NCBI GenBank assembly: GCA_001970855.1
Contig: LSSN01002382.1
Span: forward strand, 1 to 26,240
From: Smittium culicis
Taxonomy: Eukaryota > Kickxellomycota > Harpellomycetes > Harpellales > Legeriomycetaceae
DNA: 26,240 bases
Direction: 5' to 3'
Positions 9,401 through 21,986 of this stretch are shown here, in pieces. The notes under the pieces were generated by a model that made no database searches, was not told where the DNA came from, and was given only the letters and a program-made list of their open reading frames with translations. The translations under genes were made by a program, and so were the position numbers. How positions within the stretch are numbered: the first letter of the stretch is position 1; each line of letters begins with the position of its first letter.

Positions 9401-12400
9401 TAATAATAATAATATTCTATTAAATTTAGTTTTTATAATTAATAAATGCTATATATAAATGAATATGTTATAAAAATTATATTTGAAATTATATAACAAA
9501 AATAATGAAAAATTACTTTTAAAGCGTCACAAAATTATTTATGTATCGGCGTCTAGGTAATTTAAAAATAGCTAATTATGTTAATAAAGCTTTTATTCGA
9601 GTAAATTATATAAAACTCATATAAAAATGTCATATAATAAAACATAACAAAAGATATAAACGTGATTAATAAAAAAAAAATTTATGGTTGAAAAAATTAA
9701 AATTATTTATCGTTAATAAAAATCAAAAAAAAAACCTAAATAATGTATGGATATAAATAGTATAAATTTTAAGTCATACAAGGGTCTTGATTATATAATA
9801 AATTTCACAAAATTTACGTTTTTTAAAAAAAAATATCAGCATAAAAAATTATTAAAATTATATTTTTTATAAATTTAACCTCAAATTGAAATATTTAGGT
9901 ATTTAAATTAATTTTTATACTTTAATTAAAATATTATATTAATACATATTTTCTCTTTTTTTAAGTGATTGAAATATTGAGTTTATTTAGGTTTAAAAAA
10001 TCGAATTTACTCTTTAATAAATTATAGGTAGTCTATAAGTCAACCTAAGTATATACACTATGAGTTGTGAAGATTTTTTTCTCTTTATCATATTAAATTT
10101 TATTGAATTATATTACATTATGAATTTACACTATTGATTATAGAATATTTGATTATAATATAGGATATTCTTTTGAGTTTCAGAGAATTTTCTATTAAAC
10201 CTTCCCTTTGCTTTACAATCTATTTGGGGCTTAAATTAAATTGGTATATTATATCAAAATGGCTAATTAAATTATGCAATAACATCTATTTTTATTTTCT
10301 ATAAAATAAAACCCCAAGGGAATTAAGTTCGCCTTGCCAAAATAAACATCAATAATAATGTGCATTTTTAGCAAATTTTTTTTCAGATACAATAAAATGA
10401 AAGATAGAAGTTGTGAGTTTTATTTTGGATATTTTAGAGAAATATTTAATTGATTCCCTATTAAATATATCATAAATTAAATATGTGAGCTATCTATTTA
10501 GCTTTATATGAGTTCAAGAGAGTTTTAACTTTTCAAAGCAATTTTATTATTTTTATTCTATTTGGTTTTCTTTTAGTATGTTGCGAAATTTATTTCCAAT
10601 TATTGCTAAAAATTTTGTTAATTTATTCAAAAAACAAATTATTTTTACCACCTATAATTTATACTCTGAATTTTTTTTTACCAAAGATTAAATAAATTAT
10701 TCAAAAACTTTATCCATTACCAAATATTTCTTTTGAAGTAGTTTAAAACTAATTAATTATCAGTATATCGTCTAAAATCCTTTTTATCATATTATATTCT
10801 AAAAGAATTTATCTTTTAAACAATTTTAAACTCTATTCGTTTAATCTTAATTATCTATATTTTCTATTTCATTAGTTTCGCTATTTTATTCAGAAATCCT
10901 TTCTCTCAGTTTCACCAAAATACATTAATTTTTTTATCATACAATTCTAATATTATCAGTGATATTTATTTCATAATATTGAAAATTTGCGCCCACGAAT
11001 TTAAATTTGTTTGATAAAAATATCTCATACCTCCCAACTCAATCTAAATCTCTCCTATTGGCTTAATTATAGAATTTTATCAATATTTATCAATTATTTT
11101 GTTTTAATATTTTTTAACTCATTTTTGAGCCAACTATACTGAATTTTTTGAATATTTTCTCAATTTCTGATCATTAATTTTCAACCAGACTCTGATTATA
11201 AATAAATAATTAATTATCTGATACCATATTATTGATTTTGATAACTTTAGATCTTTTAAAATTATCTTACAAATTTCATTATCATTCCAATAATTTTACA
11301 TGATAGTTGAATATATTAATAAAACAAATTTATAAATGGTTTATAAGCGTTGAAATTAGCCTAAATAATTTTAAATATTTATGAATATAACCTAGAGATT
11401 ATAAATTGAAATTTTAATGACTTATAAAAACATAATTATAGTTTCTGCCTACTTTAAAAGCTTATTATAAAATAATTAATAATCCTACCGAATCATAATT
11501 TCGATCTAAATTTGATAGAATATAGATATTTTTATATTTACAATTAATCTATTGATAATTATTCAATATCCTATCGTATTGCCTTAACATTATTGATTGC
11601 TTTATATAAAAAATATAGAATTGTTCAAGATAAATAAATTGTCTATAAGACGTAATAAATAATACAAAATTATGTTTAAAAATTAGAATATAAATTTTAT
11701 CAATTCTACATAATATTTGGTTACAACTGAATAAATTTTTATAAAGGCTGAAATTTTTTCCAATAGCGCATAATTAATAAAAATTTTTTTGGATTACTCC
11801 AAGATTAAACAGCAAAAAACCGGTATATACCTAAAATATTTAAAAATAGTTTTTTATCGTTTAAATAAATAAAAAATAATTTTTGAAACTGATACCAATC
11901 AATAATTTAAAAAATTAGATCGAGAAAAAGTTTTTTATACTTATAATAACTTCTCGAGGTTAAAATATAGATATCATATATATATAGTTAGATAAAAAAT
12001 AACTAACAGATAGAATTGTAATTTTTCAATATTACATAAATATCAAATATTTCAATATATTAAATAATAAAATATTTTTTAGTATAATTTTCTTATTTAT
12101 AAAAACAATTTATAAATGGAAAGGTTATTCTTATATTAAATATGAAAAAACGAATAGATAGTATATTTGATGATGATTAGAAAGAGAATAAATTCATTTT
12201 CTTTATTAAAATATAATATATTATAAGATTATATCGCCGAGATGTTTATACTGACTGAAGTATAATCACAATTTAATTATAATCTAAAACAAATCAACTA
12301 GGGAGAAAAAAATTTTTACATAATAAAAAAATAAAATAGGGAAGCTCTAGGATTAAAATTTTAATATTAAACGCTAACTATTGCTAAAAAAGCTAATTAA

Positions 12401-13478
12401 ATAATTGAATTGAAGAATTATCCGTCATCCAAGAGGTTAAATAATATTAGGGTGACTAAATATAGTTATAAATTATCCACGGCGGAATAAATTAAAAGTA
12501 AAATTCTTCTGGGTGATTTTGTCAATTAATATAATAATTAATAACGATTAGAAAATATTACTATAATAATAAAAAAAATTTTCTCGACGAGTTACTATAC
12601 ATTGAGAATTAAAAAAATTATTATACTGCGCACATTTTTTTTCACAAAGAAATCAAAATCCATATAATTTCCATAAAAAGATCCAGTAAAATATCAAGTT
12701 ATTAAATGATGATTTTGTTATGAACATTAAAAAAAAAAATTCGAATTAAATACTCAACAATTGCAATCTAATAATGATGAAAGTTTAATTAAAATGAAAA
12801 TTGAAATACGTGAAAACGTATATTAACTTATTTAATTAGATTCAATTAAAATTTATTCAGAGAAAATTAGGCAGATTTAAATATTAAAAATCATAAATTT
12901 GTTTTACGGCGCTCATGGTATCAAAAAACAATTCTAAAATAATTTAATCAAAAAATTCAGAATGACGAAAAAAATCTCTTAAAATTCAATTGTGGATATA
13001 AAGAAGCATAAAATAAAACATTATATATTTAATTTATAAATTAATGCTATTATGGAAATGATTTATAGAATTTATTAATAGTATTATAGTATAGATATTG
13101 ATTAAAATGTTATAAAAATTATCTAAAATTTATAATAAAAATATCGTTTAATTGATAAAAGTGATATTAAAAGGCGAGAAAGATAATTATTATTTGTCTG
13201 CAGCAAATTCAATTTGTTTAAAGGAGAAATATTATTCCAATTCTATCATCGAGAGAATAGATATAGATTATTGAAAAAAAATTTAATGACATATTTCATG
13301 TAATTAATTGAATGATTTATAAGAAGCAAAAAATAGATAAATTTTTGTATGTTATTTTAAAAAAATATCATTGAATTCGAAATTAAAATTAAAGAAAAAA
13401 TAATATTTAAAAGACTTAATAAAAATTAAAAAATGCACGATTGAGAGAAAAAGATCATCGTGAACTTGATACGATAGG

Positions 13479-13501
13479 TTAATGGATTATTAATCCATTA
13501 A
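13479..13501. repeat. 23-nt perfect palindrome
   Basis: Arms of 11 bp (TTAATGGATTA and TAATCCATTAA) flank a single central T. The arms are not pure A/T, which makes this stronger than the usual AT-rich inverted repeat. There is no adjacent gene. Confidence 0.6.
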
Positions 13502-16088
13502 ACTAGTAAATTTTTTTTCACGATTTAATATACAATTTAGATAAAGAAAAAAATTTAAAATTTGCAGATTTTATTATTTTGGATTAAAATATATATTTAT
13601 TGCTGAAAATTTATCATAATATTAAGCGTGTACCAAAAAATTATCATGAAAAAACAAAATAAAACAAATCTAGATTATGAAATATTTTTAGAATATATAA
13701 ACTTAATTTATTGAGTTATTATCATAGGAGCTGAAAAATATTATAAAATTATAGTTGAATTATTTAATAATATTGATTTATCGAATATAATAATCTGCAG
13801 TAAATCCAAAGCTTACCATTGATTTGGAAAATTTAAATTTTTATAATATTTAATTATCAAATATTAGTTTATTGTTATTTGATATTGCTTTAATATCTAT
13901 AAATATTTCGAAAAAACCCAAGATTATGTTAGAAAAAATTACTAATATTCTTATTTTTAATAAATTGGGATAGCATGTAATACAAAATAAAATAAAAAAT
14001 ATGTACAACTTACGAATAATCAATAATAGTAATACAATTAGGAGTAATCGCTATATATTTTTTTAATGGAAATCACAATATGTTTATTAAAAATTTTTTA
14101 TCTAATTTCAAAAATTATAGTTTAAATGAATCATTATTTGGATTAATATCTTTTATAGTACTATTAATATGATTTATTATAAAGACAAAATAATTTTGTA
14201 TTATGAATAATTTTTTTAATAAGCTCATAATAAAGGTATAAATGTAAATTTCTAGCTTTGATGATCTCTGTAAATTAAAAATCGTTGTATTTGCATTGAA
14301 TGATTCAATTATTACATTTAATTATCAGTGAATAGTATTATTATCATCAAATTATATCCCAATTGAAAAAAATAAATGAATATACCAATTATAGACCGAA
14401 AAAATATTTGCGGTACAGATGCTATTATAATCATGTTAATAAATATTATAATATCAAAGTAAATTTATCAATCAATTATATTTGTGCTATTGATAAACTG
14501 AAATACTTGTGGATTAATGGTAATTAATTTTTTTTTTAGTATGATAATTCTCATAATCACTATCTAATAAATGAAAATCGTTTTTAGTGAAAATAAAACG
14601 AAATATAGGCTAACAGATTTATAAGGAGGATAATTATCTAAAAACAAAACTATAATTGATATATTCAACTATAAGAAATAGAAAATTCCATTTTACAAAA
14701 TTTCACTTCCTTAGTAATGTAAAAAATACTAAGATTGGGATTTTTAAAAAACATTAGATTTTTTATTTGTAAATTGTACACAGATATTATATGTCTTAAT
14801 TCAAATCGAAATCGCAAAATTCCAAAAACGAATCCAAATCCAAATCCAAACTCCTCTTTATGATAGAAAATCTGAAGATTTTTGAAATCGAATCTTTGGT
14901 TATAATTGGATAAACAAGATTTAAAAAATAGAAGAAAAGCGATAATATTACATAGCTTATTATAAATGAACATAATATACAAAGATTTGGAGTTTAAATT
15001 AAATCGATCTTTTAAATTTGAATAAAGCCATTATTTACAATGATGATAACTATCTTATCAATTCATGAAAACAAATAAAAAAAACCTGCATAAATTAAAG
15101 TTAAAGTTTAATCGATTTTAAAAATATAAAAATCAACAGCAATAAAATAATTTAATAATAAAAAATAAAACTTTTATCAAAAACTCGATTTTTTTTATAC
15201 TCTTAATTTTATCACGGAATTTAATAGGTTCGCATTACTAAATCTTGATTAACTGAATTTTGAAAAATATTTTTTAAACCTTATTAATATATAAAAATAT
15301 TCTATAAGTTATAATTGTATCCAATAAATTATTTAAATCAAAGATAAAATAAATAAAGCCTTTCTAAAATACATCAATATATGTTTAAGAAAAATATTTT
15401 GATATTTTTCGTCATATTCAGCATATTAATCTTTGAAAAAATAATTATATTATGTATTTAATAAATTATATTTCTTTTTTTAAATTTAAAATTATATAAA
15501 ATGATAAAATGAAAAAAAAATTATAAAAATTAAAAAAAAGCATACTCTAAAGATTCATATAACTAGAAAATATAACAAGTTATGAATCCTGGATAAAAGT
15601 GAGAAAAACCAAAAACCAAAAATAAAAGACCTATACACAATTAATATAGGATATATTTGAATAATTTGTTTATATTTTGATTACTTGTATCAATCCCCAT
15701 AAGGTATGTAGGCGGTAGAACTCCAAAGGATTTTTATTAATTTAGCTAATCTATATTTTTTAAATTAAGCTGTTTTTTTTATTAATAAAACTCGAGTTTT
15801 AAAAAAAAGATTATATTTTTATTACGTAAAACCAAATAAATATAATTATTATAAAAGTTGACAGAGTCTATTATATTATATTCAAAAATAAAATAACTTA
15901 TAAAAAAATTGATTTAAAAAATGTGTTGAAGTGGAATATAGCAGTTTTGCTGGTTATAAAAAATAAGTACAAATCGAAAATTACTGAAATTGATTTATCC
16001 TAAATAACGCTATTAAATAATTATAATAATAATTATAATTTTAATTATTTCCAGTGAAATATACTATAGAGATTTTAAAACAAAAAAA

Positions 16089-16225
16089 TTTTTCTATTAG
16101 TTTTAACAAAGCAAACTGATTTTAGTGTCTCAAACATCATTTTTTCTAAAAAAAAATTAAATACTCATATTCAAACAAATATTTATCTAGAAAAAATTTT
16201 TATTTTTTATAGTTATAAATAATCT
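16089..16225. repeat. Dispersed repeat, copy a
   Basis: This segment aligns with 19329-19465. Shared anchors are TTTTAACAAAGCA (16101 and 19341) and, 69-71 bp later, AAACAAAYATTTWTCTAGAAAAAA. Such consistent spacing argues for a diverged repeat of about 130 bp rather than chance. Copy a is followed directly by the G tract at 16228. The family is unknown. Confidence 0.45.
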
Positions 16226-16227
16226 AT

Positions 16228-16240
16228 GGGGGGGGGGGGG
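16228..16240. repeat. G13 homopolymer tract
   Basis: Thirteen consecutive G lie in a region almost without G. It could be a real tract or an assembly or sequencing artefact. Confidence 0.9.
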
Positions 16241-16560
16241 CACATAAATGTCGGAGAATTCCAAGTTCCCCACCTAGTTTTATTTATTTATTATCCCCTA
16301 TGGAATTTCTTTGGATTCAATTAATAAAATATAGTGAAACGAATAAATTCTTTATAATTTTTATAAATTTTATCGTTTTTTTAATTTAAAAGTTATGATT
16401 AGCTTACCCTTTTTCTTTTTATGAAAAATCGACTCTATTTATGTAGAATAGAAAATTGAAATCATAAAAATTCGAAAAACCTTTTTCTAGTTTTATAAAG
16501 GTTGTTATAGTGCAATACTATATGTATGTTAATTTGTATATGTGTATAATAAAATAAGAT

Positions 16561-16620
16561 ATAGTATAAAATAAAATAAAATAATAAGATATAGTATAAA
16601 ATAAAATAAAATAATAAGAT
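16561..16620. repeat. Exact 30-bp tandem duplication
   Basis: Two identical 30-bp units (16561-16590, 16591-16620) start ATAGTATAAAATAAAATA and end AATAAGAT. Part of a third unit precedes them at 16546-16560. Identity suggests recent slippage or duplication. Confidence 0.9.
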
Positions 16621-18479
16621 ATAAAAATTTATATATCTGGATGAGATAGATCACCAAAATTTCTCTTTGTAAAAAAACTGTATTGAAACTATTTTTGCAT
16701 AAAAAAGTTGAATTGAAAATCCTTTGATTTTTTTTTCTCAGCCGACGTCGCATGGTAACTAATCATAATTATCTTTGTAGTCTGATTTTCCTACGACATA
16801 AAGAGAATAAATATTTGAAGCTTAATTAATAAAATTTTCTCTATAATCACAGATTTTTTAATAAAAGTAGTTCCATGGAGGTAAATATTTTTATTTTGAG
16901 TTGTGGGTTTTTATTAAATATAATAATTTCAATATTAATTAATTATCGGGTTTCATATTTGACAATTTATTTTTTGATTTATCAATGTTTATTTACCCGA
17001 ACATTGTGTTAAGTAATGAAGAAATATTAAAATTTAATTGATAAAAAGTCGTAGTCAAGAATAATAAATAAAAATTAATGACTGATTTTTATAATTATTA
17101 TATCTATAAAAATCGATTTTATATAATAATGAAAATAAAATTCCTTAAATGAAATTCTTTTAATTTTGAATTTTTTTTCTATTCTATCTAACACAACAGT
17201 ATTATCTTATTTGTATTAAAATGTATTTATGTTAATATTAAAGTTTAAATAATTTTCCGGTTGATTCTATTTAGAACCATAATTATTAGCTTTCAATTTA
17301 ATAAATATATGGTATTCACATTTGTATTAATATTAAATTTCATAAAATTATAAAATAAAATCATTGTTTGGAATTTTTTTGAAAATTTTATTAAAATAAT
17401 ATGTTTTGTTTAAGTGTATAAAATTAATTTAGTTAAAAAATATAAACAATTTGTAACAAATTATTTCTTTTTGATATACCTTTTTTAATATATTCAAGAC
17501 TTTATACTGAATACCGCTTTAAATTCGATGGCGATATTATTCAGTAAGTAAAATGATTATAATCAATTCGCAGTTATTTAAGCTGGTTTTAATAATAATT
17601 TAAATTATTTTTGTACTATAAACAGAATCAATTGCATATAATAGGGATATATTAAGAATGAAGAAAATGTCTTCAAACTTGTGAATTATTTAAATAATTC
17701 GCATATAAAAACGTTTGTGATAATAAAATCATTAATTAGAAAATATTATGTATAAAAAATGTGTGCATATATAATATTTATAAAAACGTATCTAATTTAT
17801 TCAGCCAATATACTTTAATAGTAATTCAACTTTAGCTTAATTGAAAATTTAGTTTCCAAGCTTCATTTATTGTAAAACCTCTATTGTGACAGCGCCTTGA
17901 GATAGGAACTCTTTATTTTGGCAACGTTGTGGATGATAATTTGAACAAGTTAATAATTTATTGTTTGAGGCATACCCAATTTTTATGAAATAAAGCTTAT
18001 AGATTAATTGAATTAAATTAAATTTTTAAGTTTTAGTAAATTTTATTTGGGAATTGGCTATTAATATTGCTAATAATCTAGCCTATTTTCAATAGTTATC
18101 TGGAAAGGCAACTCTCAGTTATTTTTATAAGCGGCTGTAACATAAGCCTAAATTTTACTTCTAACATTGAAACTAATCATATTACTCAATGATATGAATT
18201 TTACTATTTTTTTTAAAAAAAGCAAGTCGATTAAAATATTTAATTAGGTAACTAAAGTTTAACTTGATTTTTTTGTTAATTTGTAACATGAGTCTTGCAA
18301 GCTATTTTTAGCAATAAAAGCCCTATAAAATCGCAAAAAGCCATCTTATAGAGCATTTGGACTAAAATAGACTAGAAATATCAATATCTAAGAGGTTTTA
18401 ATGTAGATTGAAAAAGAATTATTGTATTTGGGAATATATTTGTAAATTTACAAATTTTTATAATTTTCTGATAGTGTAG

Positions 18480-18552
18480 GGTCGTGTGGCCTAATGGATA
18501 AGGCGTCAGACTTCGGATCTGAAGATTGTGGGTTCGAGTCCCATCATGATCG
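18480..18552 (+). tRNA. tR(UCG): tRNA-Arg (anticodon UCG)
   Basis: The 73-nt gene folds into a full cloverleaf. The acceptor stem GGTCGTG pairs with CATGATC using two G-U wobbles, with discriminator G. The D arm is GCC..GGC, the anticodon stem TCAGA/TCTGA carries the loop CTTCGGA, and the T arm GTGGG/CCCAT carries the loop TTCGAGT. Anticodon TCG reads CGA arginine codons. There is no intron. The internal pol III promoter is present: A box TGGCCTAATGG (18487-18497) and B box GGTTCGAGTCC (18531-18541). No other tRNA is visible in the window. Confidence 0.96.
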
Positions 18553-18558
18553 TATTTA

Positions 18559-18566
18559 TTTTTTTT
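18559..18566 (+). terminator. Pol III terminator (T8)
   Basis: Eight T residues begin 7 nt after the tRNA-Arg gene, the usual RNA polymerase III stop signal. Confidence 0.85.
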
Positions 18567-18599
18567 ACATTAACGTATTATTGGATAATTAATAGAATA

Positions 18600-18791
18600 T
18601 TACCCAATTCCGTATAACGCTCTTTAAAATAATGAATTTATTAGTTCGCATTTAATTTAAAAGTAAATCTATTATTTTAAAAAGATATTATAAACCAATA
18701 AATAATAGAGTCTATGAGTTATAATATTTATATTACATAGTTAGCTATACTTTGTAGATCAATATCAGTCTACCGCGGGGGAAATATTTAA
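18600..18791 (-). mobile_element. TTAA-type MITE, copy 2
   Basis: This is a 192-bp reverse-oriented copy beginning 48 bp downstream of the tRNA-Arg gene. The minus strand reads TTAAATATTTCCCCCGCGGTAGACTG, then TTGATCTACAAAGTATAGCTAAC, and later GATTTACTTTTAAATTAAATGCGAAC. These match the family blocks in order and spacing. The left edge is TTACCCAATTCCGTA and the right edge retains TTAA (18788-18791). Confidence 0.75.
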
Positions 18792-19328
18792 GGAATTATT
18801 GATGTCATGATGTTGACCAATAAACCTACTAAATAAAAATTGAACCAAATATTAAATATCAGATAAAATAAAATTAAAATATAGAGTAAAATCAATTAAC
18901 CTCTGAAACTTTTATTTGTTTTTTTTTTTGAAAAGCAGATCTTGGCTACCCTTATAAAAGGTATTATTTAGAGTATATTTTTTTCAAAGTTATTTTTATA
19001 AATTTAAAATCATAGGTCGAATAGAAATTAATTACGCAAAGCGCTAATAAGCTAATAGTTAAAATATTTAAAAATTGTATACACAAGGTAGAATTAGAGT
19101 GTAAAAGTTATATTTATAGTTGGAAATAAGTAAGGTAAAATTTTTTTTTGCTACTAGGGTTTAATAAATAAAGAAGATATCAGTTTTATATCTACATAAA
19201 TAAATAATTCCACTATATCTTATATTTGAATTGTGGAAGTCGGTAGATAATAAGACTAAAAAAAATTGCGATTATACTGTATAATCAAGTATAGTGAAAA
19301 TAATATTCCACAAAAAATTCGAAAAAAG

Positions 19329-19465
19329 TAAAAATATAAATTTTAACAAAGCATAATGACCTTAAAATAATTTTATCCGATTTATTGATATTTGAGCTTC
19401 AAATGAAATTAAACAAACATTTTTCTAGAAAAAAAATTTCTTTATGCTTTTAATAAGTAATAATA
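19329..19465. repeat. Dispersed repeat, copy b
   Basis: This is the partner of 16089-16225, with the same two anchors in the same order and a spacing that differs by two bases. It has no G tract beside it. Confidence 0.45.
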
Positions 19466-21020
19466 TATATTATTGTTTTTATCATTGGATAAGTATTATA
19501 TGCAGCTTAAAACTTAATTTAGAGCGTAGTAAAACGGATATTTACGTATTGTGAGTATCAGAGATTTGTAATTTTAAAATCTTTACCGTTAAAAGATCCT
19601 TTTCAAACTTACTTTTCAGCAGAAATTTACATTTTACAAATGGATATATTTTGGAAAAATGAATTAACGCCACAAAATTCGTTAAATACTGCATAAGTTT
19701 TTATTTATTTGATCATTAAATAAATAACTTAGTCGTTGATTTAATCATTTAAATTAGACAATAAAAGATTTAGTTTATTTTATTCTATAAAAACAGTGTT
19801 GCATAAATAAAACCCCTTATCGGAATTTTTTTTACTAAATTTTAATAAAAATTATCTTAATATGTCTTAGCTACTAATAAATAGATTTAACAATAGTAGC
19901 ATTTTTATTCTTATAGAGATTTTAAATAATAGAGTTTTTTTTGGATTTTTTTCAGAGAAAATAAACTAAAATAGTAGACTAGTAGATCATAATAACGATT
20001 GATTTTTTAAAGCATTAGAAAACACAAGTGAATTCAATCAGTCGTAAATAAAAATAGAAATTTGTATCCAAGATAGATTTTTATTATTTTTATTTAAAAT
20101 AATATCTATATTATTAGCTTCAAGTAAGATATCACAAATTCAAGCGTATATTCAGTTATTAGAAACAATAAAACAATATAAAAGAAATTTTCTAAGAAAT
20201 TTAATAGCTTTGAATCAAAATTAGCTTAAGTATTCATTTCATCAGAATTTATTAAAAAAATTTAAAAGATTTTTGTTACTTTTTTGTAAACATTTAAAAT
20301 GAATAATTAAAATCCATGTTAAATGAAACAATTTTATTATTATATTTTTATTGGTAATAATTATATAGCGACTTGACAAATTTTTTTCATATAGAATAAA
20401 ATATGTAACTTTTTTATGATACCTTAGAAATAAATCAAGAATTGAATTTAATAAACACCAATCAAATCTTGTACCAAAAAGATGAAAAGGTAAATTTGAT
20501 GAAGAGTTATCAGAAAAGGACAAAAAAGAAAATTTCTCTCTTTTTATTTTTCAAACAAGATTTTTTGGCAATATAAAAAGCCTAGAGATATTTTATTTTA
20601 TTAAATTTTTATATAGAAAAACATTCAAATTTGTGAGAGGAAAAAAGATTGCCTAAAATTAAAAATAAAGTTTTATGTACAATGAAAAATAAATTTAAAA
20701 TGTATAATAAACCGTGAGCAAAATGATTAAAACATTTTTTGAAAATCAATTGAAAGAAATGTATATATATATCACTGTGGGAGATATGAAAGTATATATA
20801 TAACCTTTAAATATATTAATATAAAAAAATAATTCAAATACATTCATTGATTTTACTACTTTATTTTATTCAGATAATTTTATTTACCATTATTGATGAA
20901 AAAATATTAACTATGAATTCATTCAAATATGAAGTTAGATTATAATAAAATTTGATAAGCGAACCTAAAGAGCTTCGGGTAAAAAATAGTATTATACCCA
21001 TAGACATTAATAATAACTTT

Positions 21021-21034
21021 GGGGGGGGGGGGGG
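21021..21034. repeat. G14 homopolymer tract
   Basis: Fourteen consecutive G follow TAATAACTTT. The downstream sequence TTGAGGAGATGTCTAG shows no clear match to the flank of the other plus-strand G tract. Confidence 0.9.
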
Positions 21035-21986
21035 TTGAGGAGATGTCTAGTAAATCAAGAAAATATATTGTAATAATCATTTTAAACCTTGAAATTTATA
21101 TTGTATATATTGTAAAAGATGAATAGATATATGAAGTTTTATAAAATAAAAATTTATATTATTGGATATAATTCATTAAATATAATAAAGTTATACTTGA
21201 TAATTTTTCGGTTTTAATATAGTATATACACTAGCTTGCTAAATTTACAATTTTCAAAAAATCTTATTTATTTATAAAATTTTATTTTTTAAAAAAAAAA
21301 ATGTGTAAAAGTATAAATTTTAACAATTATACACAAGTTTATATAAAATCTTAAATATTAGTTATATTTATAAAAACTAATAGCCGTTCTAACCTCGCAG
21401 AAATCAAACTTTGATAATTTAAACCAAAGTAATTTATTTCTATTTATTTAAATTTGTTTTATATTTTTTTTTCTTTATTTGGTTGAAAAAGTATGCTGAA
21501 TTTTTTTCGTTTACTTTCCAAACGTATGTAAAATTTTAGAATAAAATCCTTTCTTTGATACTAGTGCAGCGTACCTTTTATTCAATAAAGATTTTTATAA
21601 TCAATTTTAGGTATTCTCTCATTAACATAAAAAAGATGAAACCATAAATATTAATTTATGTTATAATAAGATACTTGTACGTTATCACCACAATTATTAT
21701 ACTTTATGGAAATAAATAGATAATTTATGTAATTAAAAGTAATCTATCTGGAGTGAGAAATTTCGCTGTTTTATTAAAAAGTAATAAAACTAATTAGGCT
21801 ATGTAATAAAAATAGTGGCCTAATGGCAACAAAGTTTAGATAAAGCCAATTAATAGAAATATATTTTAGTAAAATAAAAAAATTTGCTAGATATTGTGAT
21901 TAAGTTGATATTAATAAAAAATTATAAAAAATAATACATTGAATGAGTTTTGAATTCAAATAATTCTGTTGTTAGATAGGCTTATA

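Larger units (their letters stand above)
7863..18479. other. Gene desert, extremely AT-rich
   Basis: In about 10.6 kb I see no supported gene. Open frames at 14665-14982 and 16529-16753 (minus) come from simple repeats or AT runs: the Phe-Gly run of the first is a translated AATCCA-type repeat around 14830-14850. Small repeats, a palindrome and one G tract are listed separately. Two stretches, about 15700-15880 and 17888-18035, faintly resemble the TTAA repeat family but are too decayed to call. A patch at 8100-8220 is somewhat GC-richer, with nothing recognisable. Confidence 0.6.
18792..21986. other. AT-rich intergenic region
   Basis: No gene is supported in these 3.2 kb. The 93-codon minus-strand frame at 20242-20523 has no motif, a strongly AT-biased composition and no family resemblance. 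The region holds the second copy of a dispersed repeat (19329-19465) and a G tract (21021-21034). Confidence 0.55.

Noticed and set aside
10195..10325. TTAAACCTTCCC .. GGGAATTAA pair resembling an element with inverted ends
   Set aside because: The termini are imperfect, the length is wrong for the family and the internal blocks are missing.
14665..14982. 105-codon minus-strand frame with a Phe-Gly run
   Set aside because: The run comes from a short AATCCA-type repeat. The rest is AT-biased residues without a family signature.
16529..16753. 74-codon minus-strand frame rich in Leu/Ile/Tyr
   Set aside because: Its C-terminal half is the translated 30-bp tandem duplication. The apparent membrane segments are an AT-composition effect.
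17888..18035. Possible additional MITE copy upstream of the tRNA
   Set aside because: A few blocks line up loosely, but termini are absent and the match is not clearly above AT-rich background; the same holds for 15700-15880.
20242..20523. 93-codon minus-strand frame
   Set aside because: No motif, no intron signals and AT-driven composition. Frames of this length are expected by chance in a region this large.
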